Assembly: GCA_946699065.1 (NCBI GenBank)
Contig: CAMPDV010000221.1
Location: forward strand, 124,001 to 188,000
Length of the DNA: 64,000 nt
Direction: 5' to 3'
DNA from: Loxodes magnus
Lineage: Eukaryota; Ciliophora; Karyorelictea; Loxodida; Loxodidae
Shown: positions 11,800-22,828 of the stretch, one piece after another
Numbering within the stretch: position 1 is the stretch's first letter
How the letters are laid out: every line of letters starts with the position of its first letter
Made by a program: the position numbers and the translations under genes
Notes under the pieces: generated by a model
Told to the model about the DNA's origin: nothing
Database searches by the model: none
Seen by the model: only the letters and a program-made list of their open reading frames with translations

Positions 11800-12078
11800 A
11801 TTATTAATATATAAATAGGGAAGAGCTATCCTCCAACTGACATTTACTTATGATCTGGTAACAGGTAGTACCCGTTGGTGAAGAACCAAACAAAATCTTG
11901 GTAGAAGCCAAGTGAGAAGACAAAAGCGACATAAAATAACGTTATTGATGAAAGATATCAAATACTAAGGATTCTTAGGGAGCATTCTGATCACACCCTA
12001 TAGAAGAAAAGACCCACAAAAGATTCTACCACCGTGGAAGACTTCATAAAAGAATTTTTTTACTTTAAAAATCTTTAT
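11800..12078 (+). CDS. Coding fragment of unknown product ahead of a hairpin tail
   Basis: One frame reads EELSSNWHLLM, PVGEEPNKILVEAKWEDK, SNTKDSQGAFWSHP and HKRFYHRGRLHKR, a balanced sequence with four or more TGA read as Trp. GC content is above the flanks. No start codon is convincing and no family is recognised. The position just upstream of tail T3 parallels R1 copy 1 and the 11200 fragment. Confidence 0.4.
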
Positions 12079-12135
12079 TAAAGAGCTGCGCGTCCATAAA
12101 GGTGCTACATACTCTCTAATCGAATTTATTTATTA
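12079..12135 (+). repeat. 3-prime hairpin tail, copy T3
   Basis: Begins AAAGAGCTGCGCGTCC and continues GGTGCTACATACTCTCTAAT then T/A-rich sequence. The 5-prime arm is intact, but the 3-prime arm has lost the CGCG core, so the hairpin is decayed in this copy. Confidence 0.55.
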
Positions 12136-12160
12136 TTCATTAATTTTATTTTAAGAAGAT

Positions 12161-13230
12161 ATGGCAAATTTAAATGAATTATTCAATTAATCCTTAGAAC
12201 ATAAATATAAATTTTAAGTTAAAATAAATATTATAACTAGTTTAGATATATCAAGACTAATAATGTCTTATACAAGATCTAGCATTAAAATAAAGCATAT
12301 GCAATTTATAAATTAATTATAAGATCTAAAAAGTTGTTTCTAATTACACAATTATTGAAATCAATTTTAAGTTAAATAAGTTTTTTACTTGAGCGTATAA
12401 TTAATGATATGTATTATCTATTATTAGCAATTAGGCAAATAAAATCTGTTTATTTTATAAATTTTTAATTATTCCAAATTCAGGATTATATTCTGACCAT
12501 TTTACACTACATTTTGTTTTGAATATGATTTAACAAATTGAATATGATTAATAATGATTTTACTCTTTCAAATATCTAAATTATAAGAAATTATTATAAT
12601 AGTAAATTGGGCAAACTCAAAAAGAAAGAGCAAGCTAGGCATGGTCACTTAATAGAATCTCACTAGAATTAGAACTATTTTACATAAGTTTGAAAACTCA
12701 TAAATTATTGTTCTGTCACCTTGGTTTGTGTGAATTAAAGCTTTTGATCAAGTAGAACTTATGTAAGTAGGTTCAAAATCTACCATTTGGTCAACATTGA
12801 GTATCAATTGGTATAAAAAATTGGACAAAATAATTTTTGGGAGCATCTCTTTAATCTTAATAACTAAACCAAAAAAATGCTGATAACTAATATAAATTTA
12901 TTTTCAATCTAGATAATTGAAATAATAAAGCTGCACTTGGTTAAAAAATTAATCGAAACATTATTTCAAGTTGCCAGCTTTTCTGTCATATTATTTAATT
13001 AAGCAAAGAAGGATAATATTACATACTTTAGAGCTTTTGATCTTCATAATTATGAACTTCCTAACTATATTGGAAAAATAAATCTTTTTAGTGTTATATT
13101 AGTAAAGTTGAAAACGGAAAAGAAAGAAGGTGAAGAAAAAGTAAAATGGTATAAATTAAATGTCTCAGAAATGTTTAAACAGACTAAGAGTTTTTTAATC
13201 CTAATTTTATAATATACGAGCTGAAATTTC
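12161..13230 (+). pseudogene. Unknown protein, at least one frame change
   Basis: ATG at 12161 opens MANLNELFNQSLEHKYKFQ and a frame that stays protein-like to about 12870 (VLSPWFVWIKAFDQVE). A second frame, from a possible ATG near 12878, reads LVKKLIETLFQVASFSVILF, FRAFDLHNYELPNYIGK and EEKVKWYKLNVSEMF to about 13230. The second part has the look of a folded beta-rich domain, but no family can be named. A frameshift or two separate genes would both fit. Confidence 0.35.
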
Positions 13231-13234
13231 CAGC

Positions 13235-14055
13235 GAATAAATATAAATAGTGGAGAGTTAGAAAAATATTACTAATAAGAATGCTACATTCAGAGAAATT
13301 AGTTAAATTTTAGAAAATAGAAGTAATTTATGGAAAAATCTATTGCTGTGAATTAGAAACTAAGTAATTTTTATGAAATCATCCTTCTTCAGAACAATAA
13401 AATCAATTGTTAAAATTGCTAATAATACGACTTTAATTCATGATTTCTTGAAAATAAAAGTAATTAAATATGGAGGATAGAAACTGCATAAAATTTAATG
13501 AAGTTAAATAATACAGTTAGATTGTTGACTATACTAAATACGTTAAAATATTAAAATCATCCAAGATTTTAAAATGGCATCATAGATATTTGATTAATTA
13601 TCTATCTATAGTTTTTATTAAATTGTCTAATGGAAAATAAACATTGAAATCTTACTAAACGGTTCTATAGATATCTAAATAAGCTCAATATTTTTAATGA
13701 AATAAAATTGATATTATATGTAACTTCTCAACTACTCAGTAAATTTGAGCTATTGATCAGGCTATAGATCTACAGTTAAAGTCATCATGCTGAAATAACT
13801 AAAAGCTATCTATATTGTATAAAAAATATTTGATTGTATTTGCAGATAATTGCTTTTGATCATCTTTGAATGCTTCAACTTCCTCTAAGGTCGATATTGA
13901 CTTTAATTTTTATATTTGACATAGTTGCAAGATTTTATTATTGATCTTCTTTCAAAATAAACTAAATAATGTAACAGAGTTTCACAAAGAAGTAATAGTG
14001 AACTTATAAAAGCATCATTATATAATGATAGATAAAATATTTATTACTAAAACTA
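13235..14055. other. AT-rich sequence with no supported gene
   Basis: No motif or paralogue recognised; possible coding remnants cannot be separated from chance open frames. Confidence 0.4.
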
Positions 14056-14061
14056 AGAATA

Positions 14062-14640
14062 ATGGAAAATGACAAAGCATCAAAAATTTAGAAAAAAAAT
14101 AGATGAGCCAGATTAGAAGAAAAAAAGCAAAACTCAACAGAATCTTCATTATCGAATCAAGGCAAAAAACTACAAGGTAAATAGAACAGCACCTCAATAA
14201 TCGAATAGGAAAATTAATTAATTTCAACTAAAAAAGTTTTTGGACCGGAAACTCCTTTCCGATTGCACGACCCGACGCTCTCTTTTTATGGAATAACGGG
14301 GATATCCTGTTGTGCTCCAGGCACAGCTGCTAGGGAGCTCCATCGCTATGAGCAGCCAGGCTTCAAGCCCCTACCAAGAGCGGATAATCTCAAAGACAGT
14401 GTTCCCTTCAGAAAATGACTCTGACCAGGGACTTTCTCAGCGACAGGAAAGGAACTTGTTCCTAGCCATAAAACCAGAAAGTGTTGTCACGAAGGTAATT
14501 CTCAGCTCCCATCATCTTTTTAATTATATGATTTATTCCATTATAAACTGAAAAGATTTGCCTTAATTTCAATAGGAATTCAGTATGCACCACCTAAACG
14601 TTAGTTATAGTATCATTTGTATAAATAGCGAAAACTCTGA
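14062..14640 (+). CDS. 192-residue protein of unknown function, GC-rich core
   Basis: ATG at 14062 opens a frame that ends on tandem TGA-TGA at 14638-14643. The N-terminal 60 residues are Lys/Gln/Ser-rich; the centre (14235-14500, close to half G+C) reads GPETPFRLHDPTLSFYG, APGTAARELHRYEQPGFK and PLPRADNLKD, strongly protein-like with Pro, His and Cys. Three internal TGA read as Trp (NRWARLEE, RKWLWPG), and TAA/TAG read as Gln. The C-terminus is basic. A GT...AG stretch at 14495-14575 is unnecessary because the frame is continuous through it. The protein is not recognised. The sharp rise in GC may reflect strong expression, constraint or an acquired gene. Confidence 0.6.
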
Positions 14641-14644
14641 TGAA

Positions 14645-16235
14645 ATTATAAATATTTTAATTATAAGTACTATAAAATATTATTTGAAATATAAAAATCA
14701 TATAGTTTTCAAAAAAAGGACTAAAGATATTAATTCTATAAAAATAAAATTATATATCCAAAAATTCCTGTAAAAGCAAATTCCTAAAATTGATGAATTC
14801 ATCAATATAATTTTATTTCAATATTTAAAAGAAGTTAATTGTGATTTTTTACGAAAAAGATTATACTTAAAAAAAATTGATTAACTTGAATAAAAATTAA
14901 GTTACTAGTCATTATATTAAAAATACAAAATAAAATAATGTTAAAGAAAGGGAGAAATATTTGATTGAAAGATTAGAGTTTTTGTATTTAGCCTACAGTA
15001 GCATTTATAATTTAGACTATAAACATTACAATTATATTCTAATACTACTAAATATTGAAACTATCCCTTTTCTTTTACTATTAAAAATTTCTATTATAAG
15101 AAGCTAAAAAATATTTATATTATATTAAATAAAAAAAATTACTTTTATTCTTTATTAATTGAAACTAAAAGAAATAATAATTAAAATAAGAGAAAATTTA
15201 AAAACTATAATATAAATAAAAAAGTATAAGGAGAACTATTTGATAAATTATCAGTAAAACTTTTAAGATTTTGGTTTATTTATTTTCTAATTCGAGGTTT
15301 TAAAACTAAAAAAATAAAAGTGAGATTAGAAGAATTATTGATAAAGACAATTCATCGTATTTAAATTTAATAAAAGAGTATTTAACTGTAAAATTTCTTC
15401 AATATAAGAAGGATAAACATAGTTCAAGCATTTTAAATTTTAAATGAATCTATTCAAATGAAAACTTAAATAAAGTAATAAAATAATAAATTTAAATTTT
15501 ATTAAATTGAAAAAGGATAAGTATCAAAGAATTATTAAAAGAACAATTAAAGAATAGCAAGAAAAATAATTACTAATCTTAAAAGCTATATTTTATTAAA
15601 AAATAGCTCCTTAGAACCAACAGACAACTCTTGATGAATATTTTAAAATTAAGAATAATGAATTCAGACTGAGGAAAGCCATAATAGTAAGAGAAATATT
15701 AATATCAAGAATGATGTGCACTATTAAAGTATCAAAGATTAATACACTTTTAATAGTATATATGAATAGATATTATATAAACTAATTTATTAAGCATAAA
15801 TCTCTATTAGTATATGTTTAAATTAATTAACTTTATCTATTAGCAATATAATTAAATAAATTTTAATTATATGAAATTTGACTTATAGCTTTTTATTAAA
15901 ATAAAAACATCTAAATTTATTTTAAAATATAAAAATTAAATTAAATTAAATTATCTTTGTGTAAATAAATTAAATGCTTTGTTAATATTAGGAGATCTTA
16001 AAACAGTAAAGCAAAAAAATATTACTATTTGATAAACTCAAATTCTAAAGGACTCTTGTAGTAAGAATATCTAAGGTTCCTTATTATTATTATCAAATAA
16101 AAATTTAGTTGTTGTTTACTTTCCTTGGAATTTTCTCTATTTCCAACTATCCATTTTTATCGAGATTAGATCTTTTGGAATGGTTACCACTTCCTATCTA
16201 TCTCACTAAGGTCTATTCTATATCTAATCTTTTTC
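14645..16235. other. Long AT-rich stretch with no supported gene
   Basis: About 1.6 kb of extreme A+T content. It contains a short ATTAAA-type microsatellite near 15935-15952. No domain, paralogue or consistent coding frame is seen. Confidence 0.5.
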
Positions 16236-16239
16236 TTGT

Positions 16240-16790
16240 AGATCTGTTGTTATTTATAAAATATCTTGCTATTTTTCTTCAGCTATATTCCTTTTGTTTT
16301 TTAAGTATTTTTAGAAAATAATGATTTTTATTTAAATGCATTCTCTTTTGATAAACTGTTGTGAGAGTTGTATGTTAATTCTGTGAAAATTTGATAGGCT
16401 ATTCCCTTAAATTAGTGTGATTAAAACAATCAAGAGTTATGGGAAAAGTCGACTTTGATTTGTAATAATCAGTTTGAAAATATGGATAATTAATTGGCTG
16501 TAATTAAATAAGCTTCCTTAAGAATAGAAATATATCGGTATCTTAAAGATGGGTCAAACCCAGTATATTTCTAATAAGTAATTAATGAATTCAATAGTAA
16601 ATTATTGGGATTTGGTCTATCAAAAAATGATCTTAAATTCATCAAGAATCATGATAGTGAAGATTTAGAAAACTTTGAGTTGAATACTTTTATTACATTA
16701 AACTCTTTGATTCGTGGCAAACCAAATAAAAGTGACGCCATATTATTCTATTATGTTATAGTTTAAATATTATGTGATAAAAAAGTGTAA
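16240..16790 (+). CDS. Unknown protein fragment
   Basis: One frame stays protein-like across the segment: VFLENNDFYLNAFSFDKLL, VKIWQAIPLNQCDQNNQ, RIEIYRYLKDGSNPVYFQ, GFGLSKNDLKFIKNHDSED and SLIRGKPNKSDAILFYYV. TGA serves as Trp twice, and TAA/TAG as Gln many times. The start is not clear (an internal ATG lies near 16480) and no TGA stop is obvious before the AT-rich flank. No family recognised. Confidence 0.45.
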
Positions 16791-16794
16791 AAAT

Positions 16795-17212
16795 AACTAT
16801 TTATAAGTTAATAAATAACCAAATTATAAAAGGATTATAATTTACAATTAAATAATTTTAATTAAAATATTAATTACAACATTTGTTTTTAATTTATTTT
16901 ATTTATCCAATTATATAACTTGCGTTTTTTTAGTGAACTTCTATCATGTTTAACCCACTTTTTCTAGTCTTATAAATATTTTCAATCATTTTATTCTTAC
17001 AATTATGTAAAATTAATCTCAGATGTAAAGCATTTACAATGTTGCTTTTATCTCATCTATATTCATAAATATTGCTTTACTCATGTTCAATGTTATCTAA
17101 TATATGTATTATTACAAAATAGATTTAACCTATATTAAAGCATTCATAACCTTAGTTTTACATAATTTTGAAAATAGCTTTAAGAAAAGTTATACCTTTT
17201 TTAACTAATTTC
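16795..17212. other. AT-rich sequence with no supported gene
   Basis: Nothing recognisable on either strand. Confidence 0.45.
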
Positions 17213-17214
17213 TT

Positions 17215-17900
17215 AAGAAATGAGGGAAATAATACAAGCAGACCGAAAAAGAATTTTAAGAATCATTGTATAATTGGTATTCGAAAAGTAGTAAGTCTAT
17301 GATAAGCAGTTAAAATAATAGCAATTTAATTAAAAAAAATTAGAATCGATACTAGAGAAACTAGGCAAAATTCTAAGAATCTAATTTCCATCTATAGAGG
17401 AGATTATCAATAAGATTTAATCTCTAATGGGACAAAAATTAGACAAGATGGATAAAAAAATTCGACTAAAATTATAAAGTATTTTAATTTTATTTATCGT
17501 ATTTCTAATATAAAAAAGGAGAACTAAAGGAAAAGCAGGCACTATGATAGATAATTATTTAAAGGATCTATGAATAATAAGGTTCGTATTTATGATATAG
17601 AGCAAAACTATTTAAATTAGATATGAGAAGAAAAATATGTTGCTTATATGTTAAAAGCAACACAACTATAAAAGAAGCTGAAAGAACGTAAAAATTTAGC
17701 AAAAATAAATAGACCATCTAAATAATTTATTTAAAAATATAGACAACAAAAGCAGGACTAGGCTATGGAAAGAAGTTCTGCAATTAGAAATTCAGCAAAT
17801 CCAAGAGCAGTTTATTCAAGCGCATGAGTTTCATTTAATAAATTGATGTTTAAAAGCATGGATGGTGGATAAAAGAAATCCTAGATGATTCCTTAGTTAA
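17215..17900 (+). pseudogene. Coiled-coil family CC1, copy B
   Basis: Carries the shared PSIEEIINKIQSLMGQKLDKMDKK-type block (split here as PSIEEIINKI and MGQKLDKMDKK), then in another frame a basic coil and a C-terminal part reading ERSSAIRNSANPRAVYSS and FKSMDGGQKK. DNA similarity to copy C (21904) runs from about 17390 to 17560. At least one frame change separates the parts, so it is probably decayed. Function unknown. Confidence 0.45.
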
Positions 17901-17904
17901 AGAT

Positions 17905-18870
17905 AATGCATGTATAAAATCTGACCATTTTCTAAGTTTTCTCCTAAATTTATAATCGTAAATTACCTTTTTTTACATAATTTAAAATTAATGATTATAT
18001 TAGTTCATAGATATATTTAAAAAGCAAAAAGAAACTTTAAGAAAATCTTAATAATCTATATATAATTAAAAAAATAAAATTTGATTATAGAAATTAAATT
18101 AAATTAAATTAAAAAGTTTATTTAATTATAAAAATGATAAAATAAAAAATAGGAACTATTTGAATCAAATTTATACTTATAAATATCATTTAAGATATCT
18201 AAAATATTAAAAATTTAGAAAAAATTAGCATTCAAATCTACATTTTTATTAATGATAATTAAAAAAATTCCTAGTTTTATAAATATATAAAAAAGAAATA
18301 AAAAATTTAAATTTTAAACCTAAATTAAAAAATAAAAAATCTTAATATAAGTATTGAAAATTAAAATTAAAAATAAGCATGAAAAAAAAGCAAAAGTTAA
18401 ATCAAAAAGATTTTCCAATATTAATAAAAAATAAAAAAATTTTCAAATCATTAACTAAAAACATAAAATGCAAAAAACTAACCGTATTATCAGATAAATT
18501 AAAAAAATAATAAAATTAAAAAAATTAGGTTACATTAATTTAATAATTATTAAATTAAAATTAAACCTTTAAAGATTCTATAATATAAAATATAATTTTA
18601 ATATTTAATATTTAATTTTACTCTATGCATAAGAAATTTTAATTTAATTTAATTTTCAGTTTTATTTTTCATCATTCTATTGCTTTTCTTTTATTTCTGT
18701 TTGGAGATAGATTTCCATAGAAGTATTTTCTTTTGTAATTTCTGATTATCTCCTTGAACTTATATTCTTTAGAATTAAACAAAATAGTAATTATAAAAAA
18801 ATTAGATCTTTTATTACTAAAAAAATTATTGAGACTATTTTTTACAACTGTTTGGATATTTTGAAGATTT
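17905..18870. other. AT-rich sequence with no supported gene
   Basis: Nearly pure A/T in places, with an ATTAAATTAAATTAAATTAA microsatellite at about 18093-18113. No coding signal beyond chance. Confidence 0.5.
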
Positions 18871-18873
18871 TAA

Positions 18874-19391
18874 ATGAAGAAGACTAATTATAGCGAAAAT
18901 AAATCTTGATTAAGTTTATTCACTTTTTTGAGATTAGTATTTCATTTTACAGAAAAATCTGAAGAATTTCAGAGCTATTATGTCCTTAATAATCCAAATT
19001 TATACCTCATAAAATCTTATTAGAATAGTTAAATTTATTCTTTTAGCAGGATACTAATTTTACATATTGCCTAATTAAAACATTTTTTAAATGAGAAGCT
19101 AAAATATATTCGATGTTTTTGTTTCGAAAAATTAGGATATAATTATTATTCTCAGGGCAGTCAAATGTTATCCCGTATTTATGCTCTGGTAACGATATTA
19201 GATTATCCTATTGTATATGATTTTATGATTTTCAATGATTCAATCAATAGCATAAATTACTATTGAGTCTTAGCTTTTGAACTTACGAATTCGGTTAATT
19301 AATATAGCAGTGAAATAAAGGAGCAAGGGATATTTTACTCATATCTGACCAAGTCTAATTGATATACTAGCTTTGATTTGTAGCTCTTTCA
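18874..19391 (+). CDS. Unknown protein truncated at the R1 repeat
   Basis: ATG at 18874 opens MKKTNYSENKSWLSLFTF and a single frame of about 170 residues (VFHFTEKSEEFQSYYVLNN, CFEKLGYNYYSQGSQML, ALVTILDYPIVYDFMIFN, ELTNSVNQYSSEIKEQG). TGA is Trp three times. Composition is that of a folded helical protein. The frame stops making sense exactly where R1 copy 2 begins (about 19392), so the 3-prime part seems lost or displaced by that repeat. No family recognised. Confidence 0.5.
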
Positions 19392-19755
19392 ATATTAATA
19401 TTTAATATTAAGAAAAATGTTCTCATGTTTCTTTTTAAAATTCTTGAAGTCCAATGAGTCATGCCAGCTTCTCCAAATGGGGAATCTTCTTATTTAAAAT
19501 TATTCTTAAATCTTGAGTCAAATGTTTCAGTCTTCTTGAATAAGGTCCAAATAAGAATTTGTTATTAAGTTGGTATTTAGAAGCCCGTCAGTCAAACTTT
19601 CATACTGCAAGAAAGAACCCTCGGGGTAAGTTAGGCATGTCTCAACGGAGTTTATCCACTCTTCCCCGTGGTGTCATCTAGTCCAAGATTACTCGTAATA
19701 CAGTATACACTGCACCAGATTACCTACTAATTTTTCTGACGTGGCCAACATCCAT
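19392..19755 (-). CDS. R1 ORF copy 2
   Basis: Minus-strand copy of the ORF at 5168, from an ATG at 19755-19753. It begins MDVGHVRKISRQSGAVYT and continues through FGPYSRRLKHLTQDLR to ETWEHF. Differences from copy 1 are mostly third-position or conservative, and TGA, TAA and TAG codons are kept at the same alignment positions. An extra T near the end shifts the last few codons, and the hairpin tail of copy 1 is missing: similarity ends at GAAAGAGCT. The outer boundary abuts the truncated ORF at 18874. Confidence 0.6.
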
Positions 19756-19759
19756 TTAT

Positions 19760-20250
19760 TATATAATAAAGGTTAAGCAAAAAGTAATTAAAGTATACAA
19801 ATATGATAAATATTAAGATACTTTTTATTAAAGAAATGATTTAATTACTAAAATATTTAAATTGCAAAATAAAGTCTTTATTTCCATATTTGTTATTATA
19901 TAGAGTATTTCATTATTTAGTTTAAAAAGGTTAGTTTTAAAGAGAATAAATCTAGACCTCTTTAAATAAAAATTAAATCAGTTTAGTTTATAACTAAAAC
20001 TTTAGTTTTAAATGGATTAAATATTTAAATTATTTCGTTAATATTAGAATTATTTAAAAATATAAAGAAAATTAAAATATTATCCTTATATTTAAATTAG
20101 TTTAAAGAACTAAAATTTAAAATTAGTTTTATACATATAAATATGATTAATAATTTAAATATTTAATTGTATTGAATTAAGTCAGAAAGAAATATTTTCA
20201 AGTCATAAAAGTTACTTTAATTAAGCATTGTTAAAGTAAGTTATAAAATA
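19760..20250. other. AT-rich sequence upstream of the WD40 gene
   Basis: No coding signal. It presumably holds the promoter of the gene at 20254, but no element is recognisable. Confidence 0.4.
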
Positions 20251-20253
20251 AAA

Positions 20254-21312
20254 ATGGAAAATAAATAAAAACAATTTATTAAAAGTATTTACATACGAAA
20301 ACTCTTAAGATAACGAAATGCACTTCTAGGCAGAATACCGCTTCTTCTTTTAAAATATGAAATTCTACCCAACTTGTGTTATTTAAAATTTGTAAAAAGG
20401 ATCAACTATGATTAAACTAAAGGTAATTTTTTATATTTAGATTTAATTTTTTAGGGACATACTGGTTAAGTAACTTCTGTAGCGATATCAAGTGATCAGA
20501 TATGAATCGTATCGGGAAGTTGGGATTATACGATAAAGTTATGAGACTTTACAACTGGTTAGTTAAAAAATACTTTATAGGGCCATACGGGTTTTGTATA
20601 CTCTGTAGCGATATCAAGTGACCAGAAATGAATCGTTTCGGGAAGCCATGATAAGAAGATAAAGATATGGGAATTCTCAACTGGCTAGTGCATGAGAACT
20701 TTGTATGGACATACATATGGTATATTCTCTATAGCGATATCAACTGACCAAAAATGAATCGTATCGGGATGTGGAAGTTATATGATAAAGATATGGGACT
20801 TTACATCTGGTTAGATAAAAAGTACTTTGTAGGGACATACAAGTCCTGTTTTATCTGTAGCGATATCAAATGACCAAAAATTAATCATTTCGGGAAGTCA
20901 TGATTGGACGATAAAGATATGGGATTTGACAACTGGTTAACTAAAGAATACTTTATAAGGACATACGTGAGGTGTATTCTTTGTAACGATATCAAGTGAC
21001 CAGAAATGAATCGTATCGGGAAGTAGAGATAATACGATAAAGATATGGGACTTTACAACTTGATAATGTATTCGAACTCTGACTGGTCATTCAAGCATTG
21101 TATCAAATATTGAATTTAGTAATGATTTAAGTGTTATAATTTCTGGATCATGGGATAAGACAATCAAATTATGGAATTTTAGTACAGGTTAATGTATATA
21201 GACTCTTTAAGTTCATAAAGGAGATATATTATCGGTAGCACTAAGTAAAGACAATAAATGGATAGTATCAGGAGCGAGGGACAAAACTATAAGAAAATAG
21301 AAGATAGCATGA
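20254..21312 (+). CDS. Seven-bladed WD40-repeat protein
   Basis: ATG at 20254 gives a 352-residue protein in one frame. Residues 1-65 include the [16 protein letters not shown] module shared with the 6325 and 901 genes. Seven WD40 repeats follow ([44 protein letters not shown], a fifth GHT repeat, [21 protein letters not shown]), enough for one beta-propeller, an interaction scaffold. At least five TGA stand at Trp positions (KWIVSG, KLWDF), and TAA/TAG stand where Gln is expected. The ORF ends on tandem TGA-TGA at 21310-21315, after the last blade has diverged. An 18-base GT...AG segment at 20430-20447 keeps frame whether removed or not. No frameshift: the best intact WD40 copy in the window. 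Confidence 0.85.
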
Positions 21313-21319
21313 TGAGAGG

Positions 21320-21900
21320 AGGTAAGAACTATAAATACTTATAAATTTTACAACTTAAGAAATCAATTATTAAAATTAGTTAAAGTACACTAAATATTTA
21401 ATTACAAATAAAAATTATAAGTAACATTAAGTAACAAAAAGTTAACATCTTTAAGAAGGTTTAAGATTATAATTAAGTATAAAGGTATTTTAAATTTCAG
21501 GAGTTTTATAATAAATATTTAAAAATATAAATCAAGGTATTCTGATTTGATTTTAGCAAAATTCTAGAAAGTAAAGAATAAGTTATCTAAAATTTTATTA
21601 AAAAGCCTTTGCTTATAGAAAACTATTTTTTTAAGTCTTTAAAAGCTTGAAATAAAGCATTAGTTGCTTATTTTATTTAATTAAATTTTACCTTTATAGG
21701 TTAAAAAAAAATGGTCAAAAACTTATATGTCTTTTTAGCTGAGTGTTTAACATTAAGGATATTTTTATGATGGAACTAAAAATACTTTAAGTATTATTTA
21801 AAAGTAGATAAATATTTTTTATTATTAAAGTTTATTTTATAAATAAAAATAAATGAATTTCATTTATACTCAATTTTAAAAATTTTATTCTATATATAAT
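21320..21900. other. AT-rich sequence with no supported gene
   Basis: Spacer between the WD40 gene and CC1 copy C; nothing recognised. Confidence 0.45.
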
Positions 21901-21903
21901 AAA

Positions 21904-22720
21904 ATGGCACCTAAGAAATAATCCTCTCTTGGCTCTTTCTTAAAAAAACAAGAATAATAAACTAACATATTGGATAGGAGCATCTATAATACTAAGAAAT
22001 AGAATCTAAGGAAGCTTTTGCATAATCTGTGTAATAATGAATTACTAATATATAATTCGAATTAAAATAACAAAGATAAAGATAAAGGATAGAAAAACTA
22101 GACGAAATGTACAAAAAATTGATTTAATCACTAGATCATTAATTTCCATCATTGGAAGGAGCAATCGATAAATTTGAATCGTAAATAGAAATTAAATTGG
22201 AATAAATTGATAAAAAACCTAATGAAATTCCACAAATTTTTTAATTCCAATTTTCTAAACTTTAATACGAAATAAAATAACTTTAGGAAAAATAAGAAAA
22301 ATAACAAGTATAATCAAGTATTCCAATGGAAATTGAAACGGAATATAAATAATAAAAGACAAATAAGAAATATTCCTATCGTAGAAGATCCGGTGCTACA
22401 TATGCTAGAAGAATCACTGCTGAAGAAAATGCTGAAAGAAGGCAGAAATTGAAAGAATTAATAAGAAACAAATATTAGAAAGACTCTTCTGCTTTTGACC
22501 AACAAGGACAGTATAAGTATACAGAAAGAAATTTTATAACTCAAGATTCAACGAGGAGAATAGCAACTGGAGAAGAAACTAGAAGGAGAATTATTTTTTG
22601 AGGGGGAGACAAGAAATTTGGACCAATGAAGTCCTACGGTATCTTTAGCTTAGGAAAGAGCAGGAATAAATAGAAGTTAACTGTGGAGCTCTTCTCTAAG
22701 ACTATAAATTTATCTTTTCT
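21904..22720 (+). CDS. Coiled-coil family CC1, copy C, with one frame change
   Basis: ATG at 21904 gives MAPKKQSSLGSFLKKQEQQ; a second frame from about 21960 carries EAFAQSVQQWITNIQFELK, LDEMYKKLIQSLDHQFPS and LEGAIDKFESQIEIKLEQID, a long coiled coil. A basic C-terminal domain follows with YSYRRRSGATYARR, ITAEENAERRQKLKEL and IIFWGGDKKFGPMKSYG. A shift between the N-terminal start and the coil needs one indel or a tiny intron. Copies A and B share the PSL/IE...IDKK coil block. It lies 590 bases downstream of the WD40 gene on the same strand. Function unknown. Confidence 0.5.
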
Positions 22721-22828
22721 CTTTTTTTAACTACTTTTGAAATTATTGCATAAAATGGTAGATTTTTTCCTCTAAATCTAAGTCATTATATAACTTTAAC
22801 AGGAACTATAGAAGGTAGGAACTTAACT

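Noticed and set aside
14495-14575. Classical-looking 81-base GT...AG intron
   Set aside because: The frame of the 192-residue gene is open and protein-like through it in a different phase, so no splicing is needed.
20430-20461. Short GT...AG intron before the first WD40 blade
   Set aside because: The frame continues without removal; an 18-base version also keeps frame, so sequence alone cannot support an intron.
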